The notes beneath the pieces are model-generated. The model saw only the letters and a program-made list of their open reading frames with translations. It ran no database searches and had not been told where the DNA came from. A program made the position numbers and the translations under genes. This document shows, in pieces, positions 34,715 to 42,164 of a DNA stretch of 64,000 nucleotides; positions within the stretch are counted from its first letter, which is position 1, and each line of letters begins with the position of its first letter. The stretch comes from JAHEDH01 sp963753285 (GTDB lineage Bacteria > Actinomycetota > Acidimicrobiia > Spongiisociales > ZC4RG35), in assembly GCA_963753285.1 (NCBI GenBank), contig CAVWBT010000008.1, positions 124,001-188,000 on the forward strand, in the 5' to 3' direction.

Positions 34715-36064
34715 TCAACCGGCGGCGAGGATCGCCAAACCGACACCGGTCAACACCACCATGAGCGCCAGCATGGCGTACTGCGTCCGCACCGCAACGG
34801 CGTCGTCGAAGTCGTAGAGCGCTCGATCGTGCGCCAAGATGACGGCGGCGACATGGCCGGCGACGATCACACCCAACTGGACGTACCACACCCCGGTCGG
34901 AGAGATCAGCGTGAAATCGATCGGACGGTCGACGGTGCCGAACAGATCCAGCCCGGTCCCGAAGGGGTCGGACATCGAACTGATGATCCGTTGCCCCTCG
35001 AAGAGGACGAGGGTGAAGTAGTGGGCGACTGCATAGGCGAGGGCGATCGGCACGAGTGTGTGCGCGAACCGGTCGGCGACGCGTTGGGTGGTCCACCCGT
35101 CACCGGCGATCCGGGCGGCTGCCAGACAGGCCCCCGCATAAGCCATGCCGATGACCCCTACGGTCACGACCAGCAGGACCGTGCCACCTGAGAGCGACGT
35201 GGCGAACGAACCGAACAGATCTCGGAACCACGGGGTCTCGGAGATCCCGTCGTAGGTCACCGTCCCCACCATCACGACGAGGAAGAGCGAGATCCCGGGT
35301 ACCTCGTCGAGCGTCGCCAGACCACGCAACCAGCCTCTCCACGCCGGCCGACCATCCGGAGTCCGAGTGAACGGTGCGATCCGAGAGAACAAGCGGTTGT
35401 AGACGGCGAACCCGTCGACCGACTTCAGTGTGGTGGCAGAACCGAGGCGTTCGATCGAAACGAGCATCGCCACGAGATAGACGAGCGCCATGATCGCCAC
35501 GGTGCGTGGAGCGGCCGGCTCGGGGTACACGGTCTCGACCCATACGAAGGCGAGGAGCACACCCGCAGCCGGGTAGAGCCCGTTGGTGACGACGAATTCG
35601 GGCCGTTCCTCTCCTCCGATCCTCAACCACCGTGCGAGGGTCGGGAACGGATTGAGAAACCGATAGAGATCACCGAGTAACGCCGACATGAACGGCACCA
35701 AGAGCCAGAAGCCCACCCACAGCAGCACCGGCGCCGGGTTCCGACTCGCGTTGTTCACACCGAACACTCCGGTTGCGATCATGAAGACGAGCACCACCAC
35801 GCCGACGATCCGCAACCCGGCCAACAGGCCACCGAACCCCGGAATGCTGAGTGGCCGCGGTGTCACTTCCTCTTGCCAGCGGTGCCCCGGCCAGAGCACG
35901 ACGAGCGCAGCGAACGAGAGAATGAGTACGACGGCAGCGCCCGCAAGAAACATCCCGAGAGGGATCGGCAGGTCCGCCCGGCCGCCCAGTCCGTGCGCCG
36001 AGGCGGGCAGCGCTGCGATCATCAGCGCTGCCGTCAGCATCAGCACGATCGGGGTTCGCCTCAA
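34715..36064 (-). CDS. Polytopic membrane protein of unknown function
   Basis: A 449-residue protein. The signal-like N-terminus is MRRTPIVLMLTAALMIAALPASAHG, followed by about ten to eleven hydrophobic helices. Early GLGGRADLPIPLGMFLAGAA and LYRFLNPFPTLARW, with scattered His in later helices (RFAHTLVPIALAYAVAHYF), are characteristic. I recall homologues being labelled fenitrothion hydrolase in databases; that activity is not supported by anything visible. Its ATG overlaps the stop of the cupredoxin-like lipoprotein gene. Context suggests a copper- or electron-transfer-linked envelope role. Confidence 0.7.
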   Translation of the reverse strand: MRRTPIVLMLTAALMIAALPASAHGLGGRADLPIPLGMFLAGAAVVLILSFAALVVLWPGHRWQEEVTPRPLSIPGFGGLLAGLRIVGVVVLVFMIATGVFGVNNASRNPAPVLLWVGFWLLVPFMSALLGDLYRFLNPFPTLARWLRIGGEERPEFVVTNGLYPAAGVLLAFVWVETVYPEPAAPRTVAIMALVYLVAMLVSIERLGSATTLKSVDGFAVYNRLFSRIAPFTRTPDGRPAWRGWLRGLATLDEVPGISLFLVVMVGTVTYDGISETPWFRDLFGSFATSLSGGTVLLVVTVGVIGMAYAGACLAAARIAGDGWTTQRVADRFAHTLVPIALAYAVAHYFTLVLFEGQRIISSMSDPFGTGLDLFGTVDRPIDFTLISPTGVWYVQLGVIVAGHVAAVILAHDRALYDFDDAVAVRTQYAMLALMVVLTGVGLAILAAG

Positions 36065-36531
36065 GGAGCGACCTCCAGGTCGGCGAGAAGGACGCCGGCA
36101 CCCTCGAGTTCGAGTTCGAAGATGCCCGGAATATCGGCGACGAACTCGATCACGCCCGTGCTGCCGGGTTCGAGGTCGACGTAGATGTCATACCCGTGGA
36201 GATGGCCCTCGTCGGCCACGTCGCTGTCGATCCGGATGACGACGGGTTCGCCGAGCGGCACCTCGATCCGCCCTCCCCCTTCGACGCTCCCGGACACGTA
36301 GCTGATCTCGATCTCGAGGACCTCGGGAGCGACTGCCGTGGTGGTGGTCGCCGGGGCCTCGGTCGTGGTCGGAGAGACGGTCGTCGACGTCGGCTCAACG
36401 GCGGTCGTTGAGGTCTCCTGCTCGACGCCCGTCGTCGACGTCGGTGCGACGGTCGGCTCCCCAGCATCGGACGAGCACGCAGCGAGGACGAGCGACAGGG
36501 CGGCGGCAATGAGTATGGATTTCACGGTCAT
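36061..36531 (-). CDS. Lipoprotein with cupredoxin-like domain
   Basis: A 156-residue protein. The ATG at 36531 follows GAGGAG. The lipobox is LSLVLAAC (Cys19), then a long Thr/Ser/Pro linker to about residue 65. The domain includes GEPVVIRIDSDVADEGHLHG, YDIYVDLEPGSTGVIEFVAD and PGIFELELEGAG, the arrangement of EfeO-N/cupredoxin-like folds. His residues are candidate metal ligands, but the usual Cys-His-Met type 1 copper set is not visible. It is cotranscribed with the polytopic membrane protein. Confidence 0.75.
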   Translation of the reverse strand: MTVKSILIAAALSLVLAACSSDAGEPTVAPTSTTGVEQETSTTAVEPTSTTVSPTTTEAPATTTTAVAPEVLEIEISYVSGSVEGGGRIEVPLGEPVVIRIDSDVADEGHLHGYDIYVDLEPGSTGVIEFVADIPGIFELELEGAGVLLADLEVAP

Positions 36532-36603
36532 GGGACACACTCCTCGTAGCCGGTCAAGGTAGCCCCGCTCGTGAGTTGCCTGGCACTGCGCGGCGTCAGG
36601 TTG

Positions 36604-37830
36604 CTACCGCTCGACCCCTGTGGCCAACACCAGGATCGACTCCGCGGACGTGATCGACGACGCCACCTCTCGGTCGAGCAGCCCGGCCATTCCGGCCGTA
36701 CCGGTGGCGCTGACATCGAGACCCAGTACCTCGCGCCCGACCCGATGGGCCTCGACCACCGCGCGCTCGTCCACGACGACAGGCCAACCCCCCGACCGGA
36801 TCGTGGGCTCGAGGAGGCCGAGCCAGTCGTAGGTGATGTCGTCGAGGATCCCGGTCGCCGCCGTCTCGCCCACCGGATCCCATGGATACATGAACCGATC
36901 TGACTCGTTGTTGGCGAGACTCGTGACCACGGCGATTGCCCCTGCGTCCTCTCTCAGGTTGGTCGCCCGCTCCTCATCGCTGGGCGAATCCTCGACGGAC
37001 GCGGCTCGCAATAGCGAGTCCCATGCGCGGTACAGCGGGGCGCACGCCTCGGTCTGGACCGGGTGGTATCTCGGTTCGATCCGCACCCAGTCATGGAACA
37101 CGCCGGTCTCGATCCCCGAGGCGACGGCCGCCGCCATCGCCCCTCCCCCAACCTGAAGCATGACACGCATCGGTCCTTCCACTCCGAGATTTCCGAGTTG
37201 CTCGGCAGCTTCCCACCCGAGCGTGCGTCCCCCATCGATCGTCGTCGGGGTGACCGTGCTCTGCACCGAGAACGGCACGGCCCCGCGATTCACCGCCTCC
37301 ATGAAGCGAAGATACGTGGGGTCACCAGCCTCACCCGGCCTTCGTTCGCACACCTCGATCCGAGCGTCGAGGCGACCCAGCTCCTCGACCACGGAGCGGT
37401 CCGCCCACGTCGGGATGAAGACCCGGAGTGGCCGCTGCTCGGCCCGAGCGACGACCGCTGCAGCGAGCGCCGCGTTTCCGCACGAGGCAATGGCCAGCTC
37501 CGAATCGGCGTCTTCGAGATCAAGTGCCTGATGCAGCATGACACCGAACAGGTGCCGTGCCTTGTGCGAACCTCCGACGTTGTGGGTGTCGTCCTTGATC
37601 CAGAGTCGATCGGACTTCAACTCGAGCGCCTCGGCGGCTTCGGGCCGCATCGAGATCGGAGTCATCATGAAGCCCCGGCCGTCGACTCCGCGGACTGCCT
37701 CGTCGAGCCGGTCGACCAGCGACACGAAGTCGTCATCCGACCATCCGCCCGCCATGGCCCGACGGAAGGAGTCGAGAAACCGCCGGTACCGAATGAACGG
37801 GTTGCCGGAGTCCAGGTCGATCGTGCTCAC
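36604..37830 (-). CDS. PLP-dependent fold-type II enzyme (threonine synthase/diaminopropionate-lyase-like)
   Basis: A 408-residue enzyme from GTG 37830. The PLP lysine is in KDDTHNVGGSHKARHLFG (Lys after Ser-His), and a substrate/phosphate loop is ASCGNAALAAAVVA. MLQVGGGAMAAAVASGI is the Gly-rich PLP-phosphate site. It is related to threonine synthase, serine dehydratase and YgeX-type ammonia-lyases, without close match to one. The GTGA overlap with the preceding PLP enzyme suggests they form a complex or act in sequence. It is the last gene of the Rid-nitrilase-PLP-PLP operon. Confidence 0.8.
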   Translation of the reverse strand: MSTIDLDSGNPFIRYRRFLDSFRRAMAGGWSDDDFVSLVDRLDEAVRGVDGRGFMMTPISMRPEAAEALELKSDRLWIKDDTHNVGGSHKARHLFGVMLHQALDLEDADSELAIASCGNAALAAAVVARAEQRPLRVFIPTWADRSVVEELGRLDARIEVCERRPGEAGDPTYLRFMEAVNRGAVPFSVQSTVTPTTIDGGRTLGWEAAEQLGNLGVEGPMRVMLQVGGGAMAAAVASGIETGVFHDWVRIEPRYHPVQTEACAPLYRAWDSLLRAASVEDSPSDEERATNLREDAGAIAVVTSLANNESDRFMYPWDPVGETAATGILDDITYDWLGLLEPTIRSGGWPVVVDERAVVEAHRVGREVLGLDVSATGTAGMAGLLDREVASSITSAESILVLATGVER

Positions 37831-39311
37831 AGAGTGGCGCCGGTCCGTTCGTTGAACTCGCGGATCATCTCATCCCATCGATCCGTGTAGCTACGGAGCC
37901 CATCCCACCACTCCAGTCGGCGCCGGGCTTCGAAGGTCGGGAACGGAATGTCCTGCTGCTCGACCCAGGTGTAGTAACCGAGGTTGAAGATCCGACGTCT
38001 GTCGACCTCGCTCAGCTCGAGCAGATGCTCGGTGTCGGTTCCCTCGAGGAAGCGGGCGTGGGCTGCTGCGGCCGCAGCCCGGTCGAAGTCGCCGCCGTGG
38101 TCCCGTTCGATGATCGGCTCCAACTCCGAGCTGTACATCTCGAAGCCATCGGTGGCTACGGTGACGATCACATCGTCGGATCCGTAGCCGTGATACTTGG
38201 CGAGCTTGATCGCGGCCAGCATGTTTGCGATCGACGAGTACCCGAGATGACGGAGCTGGGCGACGAACTCCGGGTCGAGCCCGAGTCCGACCAGATACTC
38301 CTTGCCGGCCGGTGTGTTGAACAACACGGTCAACGTGTCGGTCGCCCGATCGGAGATGGCGACGACGTCGTCTGAGTTGGTGACGTTGTGGATGAGTGGG
38401 ATGTGCTTGTCGCCGATCCCCTGGATGTTGTGCTCCCCGTAGCCGTTGTAGAGCATGGTGGGACACTCGAGCGCCTCGACCGGGACGATCCGGCATCCGT
38501 GTCGCTCCTTGAGATAATCGCCTGCGCCCAGGGTCCCCGCCGATCCCGACGCCGAGACGTAGGCCACGAGGTTCGAGCCGCCGGTGTCCTCGAAGACCCG
38601 TTCCAACGCCGGTCCGGTCACCCGGTAGTGGCCCAGGTGGTTCGAGAACTCCGAGAACTGGTTGAGGATCACGTTGCTCTCGTCCTTGGCCAGTTCCTTG
38701 CAGGCGTCGTAGATCTCCTTGACGTTCGACTCGGTGCCGTACGTGCGGATGACGTCGGACGGATCGGCGATCCACGCGTCCAGCCAGTCGAAACGCTCCC
38801 GGCTCATCCCCTCCGGCAGCACCGCCACTCCACGACAGCCCATGATTCGCGAGATCGCCACGCCACCCCGCGCGTAGTTGCCGGTCGAGGGCCAGATCGC
38901 CCGGTGCCGGGTCGGGTCGAATGCGCCTGCCACGAGCTTCGGAGCCAGGCACGAGTAGGCGGCCAGCACCTTGTGGGCGGTGATCATGGGGAATCGATGG
39001 CCGAGCGCCAACACGATCCGGGCGTCGACACCAGAGAGTTCACTCGGGATCTCGAGGTAGCCGGGCACGTCGACGCGGCCCCGCCGGTCGTCGGCGTTGT
39101 ACCAGTGGACGCGCCAGAGGTTGCGGGCGTCGGCGTCGTCCGGTCCGATGGGTTCGAGTGCCCGCTCGGTCTGCTCCGGCATCAGCGACGGATCCGCGAG
39201 CTGAGCGAAGGTGGGGAGGACGATGTTGCGCTCTCGGAAGCGGTCGATCGTGCGGGTGAGCGCCTCGGCATCGACGATCTCGTCGTACAGGCCCAACAGT
39301 TCAGCAGTCAT
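37827..39311 (-). CDS. PLP-dependent fold-type II enzyme (cysteine synthase-like), long form
   Basis: A 494-residue enzyme. The PLP Lys is probably in FPMITAHKVLAAYSCLAPK. The Asn loop is WPSTGNYARGGVAISR and the Gly-rich phosphate site SASGSAGTLGAGDYL. N- and C-terminal extensions make it longer than cysteine synthase (about 310). Long PLP enzymes like this occur beside xanthine dehydrogenase and amidohydrolase genes. A lyase acting on diamino- or ureido-amino acids is plausible from context only. It lies 69 bp after the nitrilase gene. Confidence 0.8.
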   Translation of the reverse strand: MTAELLGLYDEIVDAEALTRTIDRFRERNIVLPTFAQLADPSLMPEQTERALEPIGPDDADARNLWRVHWYNADDRRGRVDVPGYLEIPSELSGVDARIVLALGHRFPMITAHKVLAAYSCLAPKLVAGAFDPTRHRAIWPSTGNYARGGVAISRIMGCRGVAVLPEGMSRERFDWLDAWIADPSDVIRTYGTESNVKEIYDACKELAKDESNVILNQFSEFSNHLGHYRVTGPALERVFEDTGGSNLVAYVSASGSAGTLGAGDYLKERHGCRIVPVEALECPTMLYNGYGEHNIQGIGDKHIPLIHNVTNSDDVVAISDRATDTLTVLFNTPAGKEYLVGLGLDPEFVAQLRHLGYSSIANMLAAIKLAKYHGYGSDDVIVTVATDGFEMYSSELEPIIERDHGGDFDRAAAAAAHARFLEGTDTEHLLELSEVDRRRIFNLGYYTWVEQQDIPFPTFEARRRLEWWDGLRSYTDRWDEMIREFNERTGATL

Positions 39312-39380
39312 TCTTCTGACGCTAGTACCTGCATATCCGGTGTTTCCGTCGCGAGCACGAATTCGGCACCGTGGGCGCCT

Positions 39381-40220
39381 TCACAACTCTGCGATCCTCG
39401 CGTAGGTCTCGGGGCGGCGGTCACGGAAGAACTGCCAGTAGTTGCGGGTCTCCTCGACCATCGACATGTCGAGATCCCGGACGACGACATCGTCGTCGGC
39501 ATCCGAACCGAGATCCCCGACGAAGTTGGCGCGCGGGTCCACGAAATAGGACGACCCGTAGTACTCGGTTCCTTCGTACGGGTCGGTTCCCACCCGGTTG
39601 ATCGCTCCGATGAAGTACTCGTTGGCGACGGCCGCGGCCGGCTGTTCCAGACGCCACAGGTAATCGGAGTGCCCCTTGGTGGTCGCCGAAGGGTTGAACA
39701 CGATCTTGGCTCCGTTGAGTCCGAGCTCACGCCACCCCTCAGGGAAGTGGCGGTCGTAACAGATGTACACCCCGATCGTCCCGACTGCGGTCTCGAACAC
39801 GGGATAGCCCAGGTTCCCGGGCCGAAAGTAGAACTTCTCCCAGAATCCCTTCACCTGGGGAATGTGGTTCTTTCGGTACTTTCCCAGCAGTTCGCCGTCG
39901 GCGTCGATCACGGCGGCCGTGTTGTAGTACGTGCCGTCGTCGACCTTCTCGAACATCGGGACGACCAGCACCATCCCGGTCTCCTTCGCAAGGGCCACCA
40001 TCCGCTCGGTGGTGGGACCCGGCATCGGCTCTGCGTAGGCAAAGTGCTCTCGCTCCTGGATGGCACAGAAGTACGGGGTGGAGAAGATCTCCTGGAAGCA
40101 CAGCACCTGGGCGCCGTCTTCGGCGGCCTGGCGGGCGTACCCGATCTGCTTTTCGACCATGGACTCGACGTCGCCGGTCCATTCGGCCTGCACGAGTGCG
40201 GCGCGCACGATGCTGCTCAT
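39381..40220 (-). CDS. Nitrilase-superfamily carbon-nitrogen hydrolase (N-carbamoyl amidase-like)
   Basis: A 279-residue hydrolase with the complete Glu-Lys-Cys triad: VLCFQEIFSTPYF (Glu), GKYRKNHIPQVKGFWEKFYF (Lys) and GVYICYDRHFPEGWREL (Cys). The last two blocks resemble beta-ureidopropionase and N-carbamoylputrescine amidase, which release CO2 and NH3 from ureido groups. The ATG follows GAGGAGTTCGA. TACAAT (complement of 40247-40252) lies 26 bp upstream, so it has its own promoter after the Rid gene. Predicted role: removing carbamoyl groups from purine-breakdown intermediates. Confidence 0.88.
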   Translation of the reverse strand: MSSIVRAALVQAEWTGDVESMVEKQIGYARQAAEDGAQVLCFQEIFSTPYFCAIQEREHFAYAEPMPGPTTERMVALAKETGMVLVVPMFEKVDDGTYYNTAAVIDADGELLGKYRKNHIPQVKGFWEKFYFRPGNLGYPVFETAVGTIGVYICYDRHFPEGWRELGLNGAKIVFNPSATTKGHSDYLWRLEQPAAAVANEYFIGAINRVGTDPYEGTEYYGSSYFVDPRANFVGDLGSDADDDVVVRDLDMSMVEETRNYWQFFRDRRPETYARIAEL

Positions 40221-40246
40221 TCGAACTCCTCGGGGGTTTTCGACGA

Positions 40247-40252
40247 ATTGTA
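40247..40252 (-). promoter_or_regulatory. -10 box for the nitrilase gene
   Basis: TACAAT on the minus strand, 26 bp before the nitrilase ATG at 40220 and downstream of the Rid stop. It suggests an internal promoter in this operon. Confidence 0.45.
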
Positions 40253-40263
40253 AATCTGGACGA

Positions 40264-40644
40264 TCACGCCACCGCGACGATGGCGATCTCGACCTTCCAC
40301 CGGCGCTGCGCCAGCTCGGGAACGGTGACGAGCGTCGACGCAGCACGATGATCGCCCATGAAACGGTCGCGTTCGGCCATGACGGCGACGAGGTCATTGC
40401 CGGCGACGACATACGTCACGACCGACACGATGTCGGTGACCTCCATGGCTGCTTCCGACAGCATGGCCGCGATGTTCGACCACACTACGGCTGCCTGCTC
40501 GCCGATGTCCTCGGGAGTACTTCCGTCCACTCGGGCGGGGACGACTCCCGACGTGTGCAGCATCCTGGTGCCTGTCGAGACCACGGCGTGGGCATAGTTG
40601 GCGGCGGGAGCGGGGATCCCGTCCGGCGAGATGAGGCGGTGCAT
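40264..40644 (-). CDS. Rid family (YjgF/YER057c/UK114) protein
   Basis: A 126-residue trimer-forming fold. TGTRMLHTSGVVP, the run AAVVWSNIAAMLSEAAMEVT, DIVSVVTYVVAGNDL and ending KVEIAIVAVA match the family. RidA enzymes hydrolyse reactive enamines such as 2-aminoacrylate made by PLP lyases, which fits the two PLP genes in this operon. However, the catalytic Arg of RidA appears replaced (AASTLVTV where RidA has PARSCVEV), so it may belong to a non-deaminating subgroup. Confidence 0.85.
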   Translation of the reverse strand: MHRLISPDGIPAPAANYAHAVVSTGTRMLHTSGVVPARVDGSTPEDIGEQAAVVWSNIAAMLSEAAMEVTDIVSVVTYVVAGNDLVAVMAERDRFMGDHRAASTLVTVPELAQRRWKVEIAIVAVA

Positions 40645-40690
40645 CCGCCGAGTGTGACAGATGGCACGTGATCGGGTGGGGCCGACCGGA

Positions 40691-40696
40691 TATGTT
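40691..40696 (+). promoter_or_regulatory. -10 box 6 bp before the GTPase gene start
   Basis: TATGTT lies 6 bp before the ATG at 40703 with no ribosome site; a leaderless transcript divergent from the Rid gene is likely. Confidence 0.5.
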
Positions 40697-40702
40697 CGGT
40701 GG

Positions 40703-42028
40703 ATGACTGCATCCAACCCGACCAGGGTCTTGATCCTGGGAGCCGCCGGCCGCGACTTCCACAACTTCAACATGCTCTATCGCGACGATCCCTCCCAGCG
40801 CGTCGTTGCGTTCACCGCCACACAGATCCCGGACATCGCAGGTCGGGTCTATCCGCCCGAGCTGGCTGGAGACCTCTACCCCGCCGGCGTCCCCATCGTG
40901 CCGGAGGAACGCCTGGAGGCGCTCGTCGCCGAAGAGGACATCGATGTCGTGATGTTCGCCTATTCCGATGTCGGCCACGACCACGTCATGCACCTTGCTG
41001 CGCGGGCGAATGCCGCCGGTGCCTCGTTCCTGTTGGCCGGAGACGAGACGATGCTGCGCTCTTCCAAGCCGGTCATCTCCGTCACGGCGGCACGCACCGG
41101 ATCTGGCAAGAGTCAGACCTCGCGGAGGATCCGCTCCATCGCCGCCGAGATGGGAGCTCGGGCCGCTGCGATCCGACACCCCATGCCATACGGCAATCTC
41201 GTCAAGCAACGTGTGCAGCGGTTCGAGACGTTCGATGAGCTCGTGGCCGCCGAAGCCACCATCGAGGAGCGCGAGGAGTACGAGCCGTACCTGCGGGAAG
41301 GCGCCATCGTGTTCGCCGGAGCCGACTACGCCGCCATCCTCGAAGCGGCCGAATCGGAGACCGATGTCGTCTTGTGGGACGGGGGAAACAACGACACGCC
41401 GTTCATCCGGCCCGATCTCGACATCTGCGTCGTCGACCCGCACCGGGCGGGACACGAACTCAGGTACTGGCCCGGTGAGGCGAACCTCCGGCGGGCGGGC
41501 GTCATCGTCGTCAACAAGGTCGACTCTGCTCGCCCGGAGGATCTGGACACGATCCGGTCCAACATCTCCATCGCCAATCCCGATGCATTGGTGATCGAGG
41601 CCGCGTCCGTGGTTCGGGTGGACGACCCGGACCTCATCGCCGGCAAGCGCGTGCTCGTCGTCGAGGACGGCCCGACCACCACGCACGGCGAGATGGCCTA
41701 CGGGGCCGGGATGGTCGCAGCTCGGACGTTCGGCGCGGCCGAGGTGATCGACCCTCGACCGTTCGCCGTCGGGTCACTGGTGGACATCTTCGAGAAGTGG
41801 ACCCACCTCGAACAGGTGCTCCCGGCGATGGGCTACGGCGAGCAGCAGCGCGCCGACCTGCGGGAGACTATCCACCGGGCGTCCGCTCAGGCGGACGTCG
41901 TCGTCATCGGAACCCCGATCGACCTCGCCGGGCTGCTCGACCTCGAGACACCGTCGGTTCGCGTGTTCTACGACCTCGAGGAGAAGAGCGGCCCCAGCCT
42001 CGAAGAGTTGGTCGCCCCGTTGCTGTGA
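40703..42028 (+). CDS. Cyclic 2,3-diphosphoglycerate synthetase-like GTPase
   Basis: A 441-residue P-loop protein. VLILGAAGRDFHNFNMLYRD is the N-terminal Rossmann-like part. VTAARTGSGKSQTSRRI is the P-loop, WDGGNNDTPFIRPDL a following loop, and IVVNKVDSA a GTPase NKxD. Archaeal homologues make cyclic 2,3-diphosphoglycerate. Bacterial ones have no settled role and are found with amidohydrolase, xanthine dehydrogenase and PLP-lyase genes. The ATG at 40703 fits the -10 box; an in-frame ATG at 40661 is an alternative. A GTPase serving enzyme or cofactor maturation is as likely as small-molecule synthesis. Confidence 0.8.
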   Translation: MTASNPTRVLILGAAGRDFHNFNMLYRDDPSQRVVAFTATQIPDIAGRVYPPELAGDLYPAGVPIVPEERLEALVAEEDIDVVMFAYSDVGHDHVMHLAARANAAGASFLLAGDETMLRSSKPVISVTAARTGSGKSQTSRRIRSIAAEMGARAAAIRHPMPYGNLVKQRVQRFETFDELVAAEATIEEREEYEPYLREGAIVFAGADYAAILEAAESETDVVLWDGGNNDTPFIRPDLDICVVDPHRAGHELRYWPGEANLRRAGVIVVNKVDSARPEDLDTIRSNISIANPDALVIEAASVVRVDDPDLIAGKRVLVVEDGPTTTHGEMAYGAGMVAARTFGAAEVIDPRPFAVGSLVDIFEKWTHLEQVLPAMGYGEQQRADLRETIHRASAQADVVVIGTPIDLAGLLDLETPSVRVFYDLEEKSGPSLEELVAPLL

Positions 42029-42034
42029 GAGTCA

Positions 42035-42104
42035 TTGGCTCTTGGCTCTTGGCTCTTGGCTCTTGGCTCTTGGCTCTTGGCTCTCGGCTCTTGGCTCTTG
42101 GCCT
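42035..42104 (+). repeat. Ten tandem heptanucleotides (TTGGCTC)
   Basis: Ten units of TTGGCTC (unit 8 is TCGGCTC, unit 10 TTGGCCT) begin 6 bp after the GTPase stop. On the minus strand the same DNA would read as AKSQEPR peptide repeats if the frameshifted lipoprotein gene were translated through it. Confidence 0.95.
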
Positions 42105-42164
42105 GGGCACTCTGTGCCGAACTCCACTTGAAACCTGAAACGGGAGACCTCGGACCCGAGACGC

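Noticed and set aside
36532..36603. Possible terminator between the PLP operon end and the lipoprotein start
   Set aside because: Only a 5-bp GGTAG/CTACC pairing over a long loop; too weak to call.
38388..40253. Plus-strand open frame of about 620 codons opposite the PLP and nitrilase genes
   Set aside because: Antisense shadow; the minus-strand genes carry complete catalytic motifs.
40661..40702. Upstream ATG (40661) as start of the GTPase
   Set aside because: It would lie upstream of the clear TATGTT box and adds residues without similarity; the ATG at 40703 fits better.
42035..42104. Heptapeptide AKSQEPR repeats as part of the minus-strand lipoprotein
   Set aside because: They arise only by reading past the frameshift into the intergenic TTGGCTC repeats; the corrected frame stops at 42165.
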